From assembly GCF_000156335.1 (NCBI RefSeq), contig NZ_DS999213.1, forward strand, positions 3,729,059 through 3,793,058: a DNA stretch of 64,000 bases. The letters are read 5' to 3'. Within the stretch, counting starts at the first letter, position 1; each line of letters starts with the position of its first letter. The position numbers were made by a program, and so were the translations under genes. The DNA comes from Roseobacter sp. GAI101 (lineage in GTDB: Bacteria; Pseudomonadota; Alphaproteobacteria; Rhodobacterales; Rhodobacteraceae). Below are positions 1 to 9,923 of the stretch, in pieces. The notes beneath the pieces were generated by a model. That model was given only the letters and a program-made list of their open reading frames with translations, was not told the DNA's origin and searched no databases.

Positions 1-132
1 GTGTCATCGGAATTCGCAAGCGGGCACAAGGATATGGGCGCGATCGTGACCTTTACCGGCATGGTGCGCGATTTGCCCGGTGATCCCCTTCAGGCCATGG
101 AAATTGAACATTATCCCGGCATGAGGGAATAG
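1..132 (+). pseudogene. moaE: moaE 5' fragment (truncated molybdopterin synthase large subunit)
   Basis: The first frame of the window translates to about 43 residues and then reaches a TAG. It contains the MoaE segment VTFTGMVRD and the hallmark EIEHYPGM. In intact MoaE (about 150 residues) this is followed by TEKA, and here it reads RE-stop-A. No further MoaE similarity follows, in particular none of the downstream substrate and active-site lysine region. MoaE transfers sulfur from MoaD to precursor Z to make molybdopterin. The true start may lie upstream of the window. The break falls only about 30 bp from the 3' end of the convergent dabA gene, which suggests that a rearrangement removed the rest of moaE. 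Confidence 0.75.
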
Positions 133-164
133 GCGCCGCCCGTATTTCTTCATTGCGCGACACT

Positions 165-2603
165 TTACGCTACCTGACGATGCCTAACCTCGGGGGACGG
201 TGCTGTTTGCGCAGGGGCAGCACGATCAATATCTTGCCATTCCAAATCGCCGACATAGCGTTGCGCCATATGGCCTTGGCCGTTCAGCAAGAACAGATGC
301 AGCCAGCGGTTATCGAACAGGGCGCGCACCTGCGGGTGACGCGCAAGGATGTCCGTGACCGCATCGGCCGGAGCCTCCAGGCAGATTGACAGGCGCAACG
401 GGTCATGGGCAAAATCCGTTCCGTCATGCACCGATTGCCACGGCAAACCCGTACGCAGGATGCCGCCGTTGCCTTCGACGACGCCGACACCGCCCGTCAC
501 GTTATGCAGCAGCTTGTTACCGGCCCCAAACGTGTCGGGGGCGACAACCGACCCATAATATTGCAGGCTGATCCAGCTGGCGACCACGACAGGGGCGGTC
601 AGGATCAGCTCCAGCACACCAAAGCCTTCGTCCTTGGTCCAGTCGTAGTCATGCAAGAAAGCGCGCCCGTCCAAGGGCTTGCCACGGGTCCGATTGCGGG
701 GTGCCGCGATAAAAGCACTACAGCCTGCCAACGCCCATTCGGGCCGCGTTTCGGCCCAGTCAATGCTGCGGGTCGCAATGGCCGCGCCTGCATCGGCACG
801 CGGCAACCGCAATGCGCGTTCCGTCCGGGCGATCCTGCCTGCGGCCGCCAGCCAACCCCTGGCCTTGGCGATCAGCGCCTTGGGGGCCGCGCTGCCGGTA
901 TCGTTCTCGAAAAGGGTCACGTCGTCGGTGGTGGTATCGTGCAAACCGCCGATAAAAATCGTATCGTCCGGAATGGCGATCCCCAGCTGCGCCAGCCCTG
1001 GGCGCACATCGGCATCGTTCAGCATCCCTGCCAAAAGCCGGGCGTTGACGTCGCCTCTGTAGCCGCCACAAGCACCGCAGTGCAGGGTGCTGGCGTGGGG
1101 ATTGTTCACGACACTGGCCCCGTGCCCGACCAGCAGCACGAGGGGCGCGAAGCTGTCGGTCAGCGACATCGCCCGCAGGATCGTCGCAGCCGCTATGATT
1201 TTATCCGCCGTGGCAAATCCATCGTCGAACCGCGGCTGCAATGCCGTTACCTTGGGCGCAGCCATCAGACTGAACGCATCGCGCAGCAGCTTGGTGGCAT
1301 AGACCGGGCCGGTCGCCTCGACAAAGGCAAAGGACGATACGGCAGCCAGTTTGAACCGTCCCCACGCACGCTCCGCCCGCGCGCGCAGACGGGTGGACTG
1401 ATCGGATTGCGCGTTTTCGGTGGTGGACACCGTGCTGTGCAATGCGGGTGTCAGCAGCACAGGCAGGCGTGCTTCGCCGATGTCGGATGCGAAATCGCGG
1501 TGTGACGTTGCCAGTCCGAAGAACCCGGCAAACCCAAGGGTCTGCACATCGGGATCAAGACTTTCCAGCGCCCGGCGAAACACTTCGGACCGCACGTCGA
1601 TGCAAAACGCGGCTTGCAGGGCGGGGCGGCCTTGGGGGCTGGCATCGACGGGTGCGGATAGCGTGCGGCTCAGGGCGCGCTGCGCGGCTTGCTCTGCAGC
1701 GTCTTGCAATAGGCTGGCGGCGATCTGGGCGGCACTTGGTTCGGGGGCCGTTGCATGGATGGCACGAACCTCTGACCAACGCGTGGCGATCTGGGGGGCG
1801 TACTGCGCCAGCAACGCCTGTTCCCAGATCAAACGGATCGTCAGCATATCGGTCGTGGTTGCATCGGTCCCGCCGCGCAATTCTGCCTGCCACAAACGTT
1901 GGCGCGCCAGTTGCGACCAGCCGCCCATCCCCAACAACAGTTGGTGGAAATAGGTCGCCGAAGCGTCCGGCGTCAGGTGCAGCGCGTCACAGGCCAGCGA
2001 CAGCGCCGCCCGCGACCACGCAGGTACATCGGCGACCGTGGCGGCAAAACCTGTAAGGCCGGTGATCTCTGGCGTGAGGTCGCGGCGCGCGAAAACCAGC
2101 CAGCTTTCAAAGGCATCGCGCCCCGGTGTCGCCTGCCACAACGCTTGCCCCGCATCGAAATACCCAACAGCCCATGTGCCGATGCGATCTTCGATCAGGC
2201 CGGGCCAGTCGATGCCGGAGGCCTCTTTTGCAAGCTCTGCGATGGTGGGCAACGCTATGGGGGCCTCATCAGGTGCTTTTGCTGCCGCTTTGAGCGCCGC
2301 AACGCTATCCGGCCCGCCCGCAGGGGCGCTGGCAAAGGCCTTCAGCAGATCCTCATCTGTGATCGTGCCGTCGGCGATGCGGGTCTGATACCAGCTGTTT
2401 GGCATCGTCACGCGGGTACCGGCAACGCGGGCCAGCACCGCCGAAACCTGCGCAAGGCTTTGATCGGTCTGACCCAGAAACGGATTGACTGCCACCGAAG
2501 ACGACAGGGGCCAAAGCGGCGGAATAGTGCGGCTGGCCGCTTCGGACTGGGCGATGAATTCTAGATGGGTACCGGCAAACCCGGCGTGTGTATCCGCTTT
2601 CAT
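165..2603 (-). CDS. dabA: DabA, DUF2309 zinc subunit of inorganic-carbon transporter
   Basis: An 812-residue protein of the DUF2309 (DabA) family. In characterised DAB complexes DabA is a peripheral, beta-carbonic-anhydrase-like zinc protein that couples CO2 hydration to ion flow through DabB and so accumulates bicarbonate in the cytoplasm. The predicted zinc site is visible: CIDVRSE near residue 335 supplies the Cys and Asp, and LLVGHG followed by LHCGACGG near residues 495-510 supplies the His and second Cys. I start at ATG 2603 because it overlaps the dabB stop as ATGA and begins MKADTHAG. The open frame extends further upstream but that part is antisense to the end of dabB. Assignment to DabA is firm; the bicarbonate role is inferred from family and pairing. 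Confidence 0.9.
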   Translation of the reverse strand: MKADTHAGFAGTHLEFIAQSEAASRTIPPLWPLSSSVAVNPFLGQTDQSLAQVSAVLARVAGTRVTMPNSWYQTRIADGTITDEDLLKAFASAPAGGPDSVAALKAAAKAPDEAPIALPTIAELAKEASGIDWPGLIEDRIGTWAVGYFDAGQALWQATPGRDAFESWLVFARRDLTPEITGLTGFAATVADVPAWSRAALSLACDALHLTPDASATYFHQLLLGMGGWSQLARQRLWQAELRGGTDATTTDMLTIRLIWEQALLAQYAPQIATRWSEVRAIHATAPEPSAAQIAASLLQDAAEQAAQRALSRTLSAPVDASPQGRPALQAAFCIDVRSEVFRRALESLDPDVQTLGFAGFFGLATSHRDFASDIGEARLPVLLTPALHSTVSTTENAQSDQSTRLRARAERAWGRFKLAAVSSFAFVEATGPVYATKLLRDAFSLMAAPKVTALQPRFDDGFATADKIIAAATILRAMSLTDSFAPLVLLVGHGASVVNNPHASTLHCGACGGYRGDVNARLLAGMLNDADVRPGLAQLGIAIPDDTIFIGGLHDTTTDDVTLFENDTGSAAPKALIAKARGWLAAAGRIARTERALRLPRADAGAAIATRSIDWAETRPEWALAGCSAFIAAPRNRTRGKPLDGRAFLHDYDWTKDEGFGVLELILTAPVVVASWISLQYYGSVVAPDTFGAGNKLLHNVTGGVGVVEGNGGILRTGLPWQSVHDGTDFAHDPLRLSICLEAPADAVTDILARHPQVRALFDNRWLHLFLLNGQGHMAQRYVGDLEWQDIDRAAPAQTAPSPEVRHRQVA

Positions 2604-4186
2604 GGTTTCGCTCCTGAATTGGTGGTGGTACGCGACCAGCCCCTCAGCAGGCGGTCTTCGATGGCGTTGATGTAAAATCCGTTGGTCAGATGAACGCGCA
2701 GCCCTTGGGCGGCCGGGTGATGCGACCACAGCGGCAAGGTGGATTGTGCCAAGGCGACGGCCCCGAAGCTGAACAGTGCGAGCAGGATCAGCGCCCATTC
2801 CAGCGGTCCGGCGATTGGCGCGGGCGGCAAGGCCCCGACCGTCAACCATTCCGCACCGCGTTGCAGGCCGATATAGGCCAGCGTTGCGATCACTGACATC
2901 AAGGCGGTTCTGCGGGTCAAGGCACGGGGGGCGGCATCGGCCAGCCCTTGCGCCAGCAAATAGGCAACCCCGAAGATCAGGATCGCCCCCAAGGCCACAG
3001 CCTGCGGGGATTTACTGCCAAAGCCGACCAGCGCGCCAGAACCCATATAGATCACCCCGTATATCGCAATCGCCATGGCAAAGGCGCGGGCAACGGCGCC
3101 AAGGTCGGGCACCGCCACAGGGCCGGGCTTGCGGCTGGCTGCGACCCGCTCAACGGCCCCGCCAGCGGACAGAAACGCATGGGCCTTGTAAAGGGAATGG
3201 GCAACGATGTGCAGCAGTGCCAGCGGAAACAGGGCCAGCCCGCATTGCAGGATCATGAACCCCATCTGCGATACGGTCGACCACGCCAAGGATACCTTGA
3301 CCGTCGGTTGGGTCAGCATGACAACCCCGCCAAACAGCGCGGTAAATCCGCCAATCCCCACCAGAACCGCCAGCACAAGTGGTGACAATAGCACTACATC
3401 GGCAAAGCGGATCAGCAAAAAACCCCCGCCATTTACGACGCCCGCGTGCAGCAGGGCCGACACCGGGGTAGGGGCCTCCATCACCTCGGTCAGCCAGCCG
3501 TGGGTCGGGAACTGTGCGGATTTCAGCACGGCGGCAAGGGCCAGCAGGGCGGCGGCGGCGCTGGCTAGCCCGCCCCCGTCGCCATCTTGTGCCGCTGCCA
3601 GCATTTCCGAGATTTCGGTCGTGCCATAAGCTGCGATCAACAATGCCGTGGCGAGGATTAAGGCCGCATCGCCCGCGCGCGCCGTCACGAATTTCTTGTG
3701 GGCTGCCCGCTGCGCGGCTACGCGGGCGGGATAGAACAACAGAAGCTTGTGCAGGCACAGGCTGGTGGCGATCCACGCCCCGACGAACTGGAGGATATTG
3801 CCCGATTGCACCAATAGGACCACAGCGGCCAGTGTCGCCAGCAGCCAGATGGTGAAATTGATCTGGCCCGCCTCGCCATCAAGGTAGGTCCGGGCGTAGC
3901 GTACGACGATCCAGCCGATAAAGGTGACCAGCAACAGCATGGTCATGCTGACGACATCAACGCGCGCGGACAGGCCGACACCCGCCATTCCCAAAAGTGG
4001 ACTGGTCCCGGCACCGTGAATGATCAGCATCCCCAGCGACAGGACTGCGATGAGCAGCGCACCAAGGGCTGACGCCTCGGCAAGGCGCGCGGCGGTTTGT
4101 GGCAGACTGACGGGTTTGTATTTTATCAATGCTGCCGTCCCCAGAAAGAGGGCAGCAGCAAGGAGCGGTAAAAGGTGGATCAGCAT
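2600..4186 (-). CDS. dabB: DabB, NuoL/MrpA-like membrane subunit of inorganic-carbon transporter
   Basis: A 528-residue, strongly hydrophobic protein with many predicted transmembrane helices and the proton-antiporter module of NADH dehydrogenase subunit 5 (Proton_antipo_M). Segments around [24 protein letters not shown] and the following [18 protein letters not shown] are typical of NuoL-like proteins. No other complex I gene is nearby, and the gene overlaps dabA by the ATGA motif, which identifies it as DabB, the cation channel partner. A GGAGG ribosome site precedes ATG 4186. It is divergent from the LysR gene, with about 100 bp between them that probably holds the promoters of both. An energy-coupled DIC uptake role is inferred from characterised DabAB systems. 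Confidence 0.88.
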   Translation of the reverse strand: MLIHLLPLLAAALFLGTAALIKYKPVSLPQTAARLAEASALGALLIAVLSLGMLIIHGAGTSPLLGMAGVGLSARVDVVSMTMLLLVTFIGWIVVRYARTYLDGEAGQINFTIWLLATLAAVVLLVQSGNILQFVGAWIATSLCLHKLLLFYPARVAAQRAAHKKFVTARAGDAALILATALLIAAYGTTEISEMLAAAQDGDGGGLASAAAALLALAAVLKSAQFPTHGWLTEVMEAPTPVSALLHAGVVNGGGFLLIRFADVVLLSPLVLAVLVGIGGFTALFGGVVMLTQPTVKVSLAWSTVSQMGFMILQCGLALFPLALLHIVAHSLYKAHAFLSAGGAVERVAASRKPGPVAVPDLGAVARAFAMAIAIYGVIYMGSGALVGFGSKSPQAVALGAILIFGVAYLLAQGLADAAPRALTRRTALMSVIATLAYIGLQRGAEWLTVGALPPAPIAGPLEWALILLALFSFGAVALAQSTLPLWSHHPAAQGLRVHLTNGFYINAIEDRLLRGWSRTTTNSGAKP

Positions 4187-4268
4187 AAGGTCCTCCGACG
4201 GGGAAATTCAGTTGCGCTGTCTTACGCAGACCGTGATGAATAAAAAAATTCATTGTTCGCAATAAAAA

Positions 4269-4285
4269 GTTCGTCTAAAACGAAC
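4269..4285. promoter_or_regulatory. Perfect inverted repeat between dabB and lysR (operator candidate)
   Basis: GTTCGT-CTAAA-ACGAAC has 6-bp perfect arms and a 5-bp spacer. It lies directly before the LysR start codon in the divergent intergenic region. LysR proteins usually bind dyads of this kind that overlap their own promoter, so this is a candidate autoregulatory and dabBA-controlling site. Binding itself is inferred. Confidence 0.45.
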
Positions 4286-4288
4286 GAT

Positions 4289-5179
4289 ATGACAGAGATG
4301 AATTATAATCACCTGCGCTATTTCTGGGAGGTCGCCCATGACGGCAATCTGACCCGCACGGCTGCGCGCCTAAACCTGTCGCAATCGGCCGTCTCGGTGC
4401 AGATCCGCAAGCTTGAGGATCGCCTGGGCCAGCGCGTTTTCGAGCGTCGCAACAGGCAGTTGCATCTGACCGAAGCGGGCCGGATCACGCTGGACTATGC
4501 TGATACGATCTTTGGCGCGGGTCAGGAACTGATTGCCACGTTGCGCCGCACAGGTAATGCGCGGCAGGTGCTGCGCGTCGGCGCGCTGGCCACGTTGTCG
4601 CGCAACTTCCAGATTGAATTCCTGCGCCCTCTGCTGGGAAAGCCGCAGGTCGAACTGGTCTTGCGATCAGGCACCTCGATTGAGTTATTGCAGGGGCTTG
4701 AGACGCTCGGCCTTGATGTGGTGCTGACCAATCGCGCGCCTGCCGATGATGCGTTGACGTCGTTCATCGTGCATCCTGTGGCCCAACAACCGGTCAGCGT
4801 GATCGGCAAGCCGGAACGGATTGATGGCAATAAATCTCTGCTTGATCTGTTGGCGACGAACCCTGTTATCGTACCCACACTGGAAAGCCCGGTTCGGGCG
4901 GGGTTTGACGCACTATGCGCGCGCCTTGGTGTCCGGCCGGTTTTGGCGGCCGAGGTTGACGACATGGCGATGATGCGCCTGCTGGCCCGGGAGGACATCG
5001 GTCTGGCCGTGCTGCCGCCCATCGTGGTGAAAAACGAGTTGCAGACAGGTCTATTGAAGGAGGCCGATCATGATGTTGGCCTGTCCGAAAGCTTTTACGC
5101 GGTGACCGCGAAGCGCAAGTTTCCCAATCCGCTGTTGGCTGAAGTGCTTGAACCCGGTGGCGGGCCTTTTACCGGCTAG
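4289..5179 (+). CDS. LysR-family regulator (NhaR-like) divergent from dabBA
   Basis: A 296-residue LysR-type regulator. The N-terminal helix-turn-helix is clear (residues about 5-65: NYNHLRYFWEVA, LNLSQSAVSVQIRKLE), followed by an effector-binding domain. The NYxHLxYFW opening resembles NhaR-type LysR proteins. Two starts are possible, ATG 4289 (MTEMNY) and ATG 4298 (MNY). I prefer 4289 because relatives carry a few residues before NY, but a Shine-Dalgarno is weak for both. A further upstream TTG start would cover the palindrome and is unlikely. Divergence from dabBA suggests it controls that operon, perhaps in response to CO2 or ion stress. The effector is not visible from sequence. Confidence 0.88.
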   Translation: MTEMNYNHLRYFWEVAHDGNLTRTAARLNLSQSAVSVQIRKLEDRLGQRVFERRNRQLHLTEAGRITLDYADTIFGAGQELIATLRRTGNARQVLRVGALATLSRNFQIEFLRPLLGKPQVELVLRSGTSIELLQGLETLGLDVVLTNRAPADDALTSFIVHPVAQQPVSVIGKPERIDGNKSLLDLLATNPVIVPTLESPVRAGFDALCARLGVRPVLAAEVDDMAMMRLLAREDIGLAVLPPIVVKNELQTGLLKEADHDVGLSESFYAVTAKRKFPNPLLAEVLEPGGGPFTG

Positions 5180-5358
5180 ATTTCCGGCCCCGCCAAGGGC
5201 TACACCGCCAGATGCATCATGCGGCAAGGCCGCTGAGGGATATCGGGATGGCGCTTCCTTCCAATGTTTTTCCGCTTATATCACGCGCAAGCCAGGGAAG
5301 CGTTGGAAGCCAAAGCGATCACAGCGGCAGCCACACGAAGTGGCTGTAGGCGAGGGGC

Positions 5359-6126
5359 CTAGGCGCTTTTAGCGACCTGTTCCGAATGTTCGAAATCGGC
5401 CTCTGTCATGTGATCAATCAGATCGTCGGACCTGTGCATCGGCGCTTGGGAGGTGACGGATTTGGCCAGCCGGTATCCACGCCCCCGCTGCGTTTCGATG
5501 ACATCCCGCGATGCCCCTGCATCGACCAGCCGCGACCGGATGTTCGAGAGGAACACATGGATGGCGACCGGTTCGCTGCCTTCCTCGACACCGTAAAGTT
5601 CGGCCATGATGACGTCCTTGCTGACCGCATAGGGCGCGGCAAGGCAGATGGTTTCAAAGATGTTGTATTGGGTCGGTGTCATCTCGACCCTTTGGTGCCC
5701 CCAATAGACGCGCCGGTCTTTGACGTTCATCTGCATCGGTCCAAAGTTGATTTTCACGCCTGAATGCCCGGCACGGCGCAGGGCGACCGCGCGGATACGG
5801 GCAGTGACCTCGCGGCCATCCATGTCCGGTGCGATGACGTCATCCGCGCCCAGGTTGAATGCTTTGGTCTGATCTGCAGCCGATTTATGACGGTTCAGGA
5901 CAAGGATGCTCATGTTGCGGTTTTGTCGGCGCAGCTTGATGATACTGTTGGCCCAGTCCACATCCGGCAAATCGGTTTCCAGGATCACGATCGGGCGGCA
6001 CATCAGGCTGAGCGATTCAAAAATGGCAGTGCCGTCTTTGGCGGCAGTGACCAGAAACCCGTCTTCTTGCAGATACTTCTGCACGAGGGTCGCATCCCAG
6101 CTGGTCACACTCATCAATACACGCAT
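5359..6126 (-). CDS. CtrA-like OmpR-family response regulator with degenerate receiver
   Basis: A 255-residue protein with an N-terminal receiver-like domain (about 1-120) and a C-terminal winged helix (about 125-225). The overall arrangement recalls CtrA (GADDVIAPD versus GADDYMTKP, RGRGYRL at the end of the DNA-binding domain). The receiver is atypical. The position of the phosphorylated Asp reads ILETDLPD, so Glu replaces Asp, the N-terminal acidic pair is absent (MRVLMSVTS) and the conserved Lys is missing. It is therefore probably not phosphorylated in the normal way. The Glu could mimic the phosphorylated state, but that is inference. Start ATG 6126 is chosen because upstream residues show no family similarity. 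The true CtrA gene is presumably elsewhere. Confidence 0.8.
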   Translation of the reverse strand: MRVLMSVTSWDATLVQKYLQEDGFLVTAAKDGTAIFESLSLMCRPIVILETDLPDVDWANSIIKLRRQNRNMSILVLNRHKSAADQTKAFNLGADDVIAPDMDGREVTARIRAVALRRAGHSGVKINFGPMQMNVKDRRVYWGHQRVEMTPTQYNIFETICLAAPYAVSKDVIMAELYGVEEGSEPVAIHVFLSNIRSRLVDAGASRDVIETQRGRGYRLAKSVTSQAPMHRSDDLIDHMTEADFEHSEQVAKSA

Positions 6127-6316
6127 TGGTTTCACCCTATGAATGGGGTGTAAATCTGCGCGGGGGCCCCGAACAGGTCCACACACATGGCAGTCATTTC
6201 TATCGGTATCCGCCTTGGATACGGTGCCCTTGTAACATCGGATTTACCTATCTCAACGAAATCTCGAGATGAAGGTTAACAAGGGCAGCCGAAAGCCCCG
6301 TGGCAAGATGCGGGTA

Positions 6317-6646
6317 TCAGCCCTGCAACAGCGCCTTTTGCACCGCATCATCCCAGCCCAGATAAAAGGCATCAGCGTCGCGGATGACGGGGCGGGCCAT
6401 CACCTTGGGCTTGGCGGAAATCTGCGCTTCGGCCTCTGAGTTTTTCAGCCAGTCGTTCAGCGCGCGGTAGTCGTTTGACGTGCGGTCAACCAACCGATCG
6501 CCGAATTCCGCAATCAATTCAGCCAATTCCGCCTCGCTAAACGGATCTGCCCTGACATCACGGAAGTGCACGTCCTTGCCGTCTGCCTCCAACGCCTTGA
6601 TGGCTTTTTGGCACAGCGAACAGGTGCTTAGTCCGTAGATGATCAT
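6317..6646 (-). CDS. ArsC/Spx-family thioredoxin-fold protein
   Basis: A 109-residue protein of the ArsC/Spx family with the N-terminal CSLC motif (Cys9-Cys12) in an IIYGLSTCSLCQKAIK context and a thioredoxin-like fold. A later KVMARPVIRD segment matches the family pattern in which an Arg and cis-Pro region faces the active site. Members include arsenate reductases and uncharacterised YffB-like proteins, and the CxxC arrangement suggests a glutaredoxin-like or YffB-like role rather than arsenic resistance. No ars genes are nearby. ATG 6646 is chosen because AAGGAG lies just upstream. Confidence 0.75.
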   Translation of the reverse strand: MIIYGLSTCSLCQKAIKALEADGKDVHFRDVRADPFSEAELAELIAEFGDRLVDRTSNDYRALNDWLKNSEAEAQISAKPKVMARPVIRDADAFYLGWDDAVQKALLQG

Positions 6647-6755
6647 GGCGCAGTCTCCTTTGGGCGCTGGTGATGCACCATCCGGCATTGCCCTGTGCAG
6701 GGCAAGCCGTTCCTGACGCTGCATCACCAAGCTTGGTTTCGGTCTTAAGCTTTAA

Positions 6756-8468
6756 TCAGGTCCGGACGCCTGCGAATTTCTCTGCCCATTCCTCGCGTTG
6801 CTCGTCCGTGATCTTGGCAAACAGCACTTCGGGGACGTCAAAGGCATGACCGGGGGCCAGTTGCGCCAAGGCGGCGGGCACATCGTCGGGCCAGATAGGT
6901 TGGTCTACCCGGACGCATGACAACATACTGGCGGCGGCATCGGGGATAAACGGCGCGGACAGAACGGCGTAAAACGGGATCAGGTTCAGGGCCAGTCGTA
7001 CTTGGGCGGCAGCCTTGTCCGGGTCGGTCTTGAACGTGGTCCACGGTGCTTCGGCTTGCAGGTATTCGTTGCCCGCAGCCCAGATCGCGCGCAATTCGGC
7101 GGCGGATTTGCGGACCTCCATCGCTTCCATCGCGGCTTGATAGCGGCTGACACGTTCGGACAGATCAGCGATCAGCGCATGTTCGGCAGGGCCATATTCG
7201 CCGGCTTCCGGCACGGCTTCGCTGAATTTCGAACGGCAGAATTTGGTGATCCTGCTGATGAAGTTGCCCAGAACGTCGGCCAAATCCTTGTTCACCGAGG
7301 CCTGGAAATTCTCCCAGGTGAACTCGGCGTCCGACGTTTCCGGCGCATGGCTAAGCAGCCACCAGCGCCATGTATCGGCAGGCAGGATTTCCAGCGCCTG
7401 ATCCATGAACACGCCGCGCCCGCGCGAGGTCGAGAACTGCCCGCCATCATAGGTCAGGTAGTTGAAAGACTTGATGTAATCGACCAGCTTCCACGGCTCG
7501 TTTGATCCCATGATCGTTGCGGGAAAGCTGAGCGTGTGGAAGGGCACGTTATCCTTGCCCATGAACTGGGTATAGCGCACGTCGTCGGCACCTTTGTCGG
7601 TACGCCACCACCTTTCCCAGTCAGAGCCCTTGCCTGCGTCGACCCATTCCTGCGCGCAGGCGATATATTCGATGGGGGCGTCGAACCAGACATAGAACAC
7701 CTTGCCCTCCATCCCCGGCCAGTCTTCGTCGCCGCGTTTGACGGGGACGCCCCAGCTAAGGTCGCGGGTGATGCCACGGTCCTGAAGGCCGTCACCGTCG
7801 TGCAACCATTTCTTGGCGATGGACGTGGTCAGAACGGGCCAGTCGGTTTTCGAATTGATCCAGTCGTCCAGCCGGTCCTTCATCTTGGACTGCTTCAGGA
7901 ACAGATGCTTGGTCGCGCGCATTTCCAGGTCGGTGGCACCCGACACGGTCGAGCGCGGGTTGATCAGGTCTTCGGGGTCCAACTGCTTGGTGCAATTGTC
8001 GCATTGATCACCGCGCGCGTCCTCGAAACCGCAGTTGGGGCATGTGCCTTCGACATAGCGGTCGGGCAGGAAGCGGCCATCGGTCTCGGAATAGATCTGG
8101 CGCTGTTCGACCTCTTCGATCAGGCCCTCGTTGTACAACGCGCCCGCAAAATGCTGGGTCAGCCTTTGGTTCTGGATGCTGGAAGACCGTCCGAAATGGT
8201 CGAAGGACAGACCGAAACCGTCTGCAATCCGCGCCTGAACCTCGTGCATCTCGGCACAGTAGTCTTCGACCGGTTTTCCCGCCTTGGCAGCGGCGAGTTC
8301 GGCGGGGGTGCCGTGTTCATCCGTGGCGCATAAAAACAGCACCTCGTGACCGCGTGCGCGCAGGTAGCGGGCGTAAAGATCGGCGGGCAACTGGCTGCCG
8401 ACCAGATTTCCCAGGTGTTTGATGCCGTTGATGTACGGAATGGCAGAGGTGATAAGGTGGCGTGTCAT
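6756..8468 (-). CDS. metG: Methionyl-tRNA synthetase
   Basis: A 570-residue class I aminoacyl-tRNA synthetase that charges tRNA-Met (and initiator tRNA) in the cytoplasm. The HIGH signature appears as [11 protein letters not shown] near residue 11. A CPNC...CDNC zinc knuckle lies near residues 140-158. The KMSKS loop appears in variant form as QFSTSRG near residue 330. An anticodon-binding helical domain forms the C-terminus. The protein lacks the C-terminal tRNA-binding EMAP/Arc1-like extension found in the longer E. coli enzyme, which is normal for this shorter type. It stands alone, with the ArsC-like gene downstream on the same strand. Confidence 0.95.
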   Translation of the reverse strand: MTRHLITSAIPYINGIKHLGNLVGSQLPADLYARYLRARGHEVLFLCATDEHGTPAELAAAKAGKPVEDYCAEMHEVQARIADGFGLSFDHFGRSSSIQNQRLTQHFAGALYNEGLIEEVEQRQIYSETDGRFLPDRYVEGTCPNCGFEDARGDQCDNCTKQLDPEDLINPRSTVSGATDLEMRATKHLFLKQSKMKDRLDDWINSKTDWPVLTTSIAKKWLHDGDGLQDRGITRDLSWGVPVKRGDEDWPGMEGKVFYVWFDAPIEYIACAQEWVDAGKGSDWERWWRTDKGADDVRYTQFMGKDNVPFHTLSFPATIMGSNEPWKLVDYIKSFNYLTYDGGQFSTSRGRGVFMDQALEILPADTWRWWLLSHAPETSDAEFTWENFQASVNKDLADVLGNFISRITKFCRSKFSEAVPEAGEYGPAEHALIADLSERVSRYQAAMEAMEVRKSAAELRAIWAAGNEYLQAEAPWTTFKTDPDKAAAQVRLALNLIPFYAVLSAPFIPDAAASMLSCVRVDQPIWPDDVPAALAQLAPGHAFDVPEVLFAKITDEQREEWAEKFAGVRT

Positions 8469-8524
8469 GGTAAATGGCCCCGTAAATGCTTTGGCATGTC
8501 TCTAGCGCAGGGACAGGCGAAGGG

Positions 8525-9763
8525 CTAGGGGGTGTGGTTGCCGTCGCGGTCGCGTTGGCGGCGCATCAGGCGGCCGATGGTGAAAGACGTGCGTGGCGCA
8601 TAGACATAGGGTGTGCGCTTGCGTGCTGTGGGGCGGGCGCGCATGCGGGTCAGGCCAAAGATCAGCAGCACGCCGTGTCCGACCGATATCATGGTAAACA
8701 GCGCCGCTGGGCCATAGGTTTCGATCAGCACAGAGGCAAGGTACGGCGCAAAGATCGCGCCGACGGCAAACCAGAACATCAGCGCGGCTGACAGTTCGAT
8801 CCGTTCTTCGCTGGTGGCGAAGTCATGGGCATGGGCGGCGGCGACGGAGTAGATCGGGAATGTCGTCAGCCCGAAAAGCGTCGCGGCCAGAAAGATCGCC
8901 TGCGTGCCAAGACCTGCCGACATGACGGTGACGGCACAACTGACGATGGATGCGCCCGACAACCAGATCAGCACCCAGCGGCGGTCGAATTTATCCGCCA
9001 GCCAGCCAATCGGGAACTGTGCCAGCGCGCCGCCCAGGACAAAAGCCGACAGGAACCACGCGATTTGACCGGCGGTCAGGCCGACCTCTTCGCCATAGAT
9101 GGGGCCGACCATGCGAAACGATGCGCTGGACAGCGCCGCGATCACCACGGCGGCGGCGGCCAGCGGCGACCGGTCAACTGCCAACCGGGGCCGCAGACGC
9201 GGTTGCGCCGGGGTTTCGGGTTGCGGCAGCCGTGTCAGGGTCAGCGGGATCAGGGCCGCACAGCACAGGATCGCCAGCAGGTTGTAGGACACATAGGATG
9301 CGGGGCTGAGCACGCCGATGATCATCTGTGCGGCCAGTGATCCGCTCATGTCGACAACGCGGTAGGCCCCCATGGTGCGACCGCGGGTTTCATTGGTGAC
9401 TTTTGCGTTCAACCATGCCTCGACCACGGTGTAGCAGCCTGCCACGCATAGGCCCGACGCGACCCGCATCAGCGCCCAGGCGTAAGGGTCCAGCACCAGC
9501 ATGTGGGACATCAACCCGATGGATCCGGCGGCGGTAAAGGCGGCAAAGGCGCGGCTGTGCCCGACGCTGCCCATCAGGCGCGGGGCCCACCAGCAGCCGA
9601 TGAAAAAGCCGACGAAATGCGCTGACCCTAATAGGCCGATTTCCTGATTGGAAAACCCAAGCTGGATGCCTGACAGCACGTCCAGCGGCCCCACACCGCC
9701 CGAAGACAGTTGCAGGAAGATCACGGAGAGGAACAGGGCGGCAAAGGAGATGAGCAAACGCAT
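8525..9763 (-). CDS. MFS transporter (YcaD-like)
   Basis: A 412-residue major facilitator superfamily permease with about twelve predicted transmembrane helices. The N-terminus starts directly in helix 1 (MRLLISFAALFLSVIFLQ). The loop between helices 2 and 3 and the later GWLADKFDRRWVL carry the MFS motif-A pattern (GxLaDrxdRRxvL-like). It resembles YcaD-type transporters of unknown substrate. ATG 9763 was chosen because the longer open frame upstream runs into low-similarity sequence and the divergent promoter of the next gene. It is divergent from the aldo/keto reductase at 9924. Confidence 0.8.
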   Translation of the reverse strand: MRLLISFAALFLSVIFLQLSSGGVGPLDVLSGIQLGFSNQEIGLLGSAHFVGFFIGCWWAPRLMGSVGHSRAFAAFTAAGSIGLMSHMLVLDPYAWALMRVASGLCVAGCYTVVEAWLNAKVTNETRGRTMGAYRVVDMSGSLAAQMIIGVLSPASYVSYNLLAILCCAALIPLTLTRLPQPETPAQPRLRPRLAVDRSPLAAAAVVIAALSSASFRMVGPIYGEEVGLTAGQIAWFLSAFVLGGALAQFPIGWLADKFDRRWVLIWLSGASIVSCAVTVMSAGLGTQAIFLAATLFGLTTFPIYSVAAAHAHDFATSEERIELSAALMFWFAVGAIFAPYLASVLIETYGPAALFTMISVGHGVLLIFGLTRMRARPTARKRTPYVYAPRTSFTIGRLMRRQRDRDGNHTP

Positions 9764-9923
9764 GAAAAATACTCTGTCGGGTTTGCGGGGCGAAACCAAT
9801 GTGCAAAGCGACAGACGCTGAAAAAAACAGCGCAAGCCGGCTTTTGCGATGCCGCATGGAAAACCGCTTGCGATGGCGCGGGCGCTGCGAGAGTGTGGGC
9901 GCAAATCAAGCCGGAGAGACGCG

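Noticed and set aside
405..1505. Plus-strand open frame over dabA.
   Set aside because: Antisense of a gene with clear zinc motifs, and no protein-like pattern.
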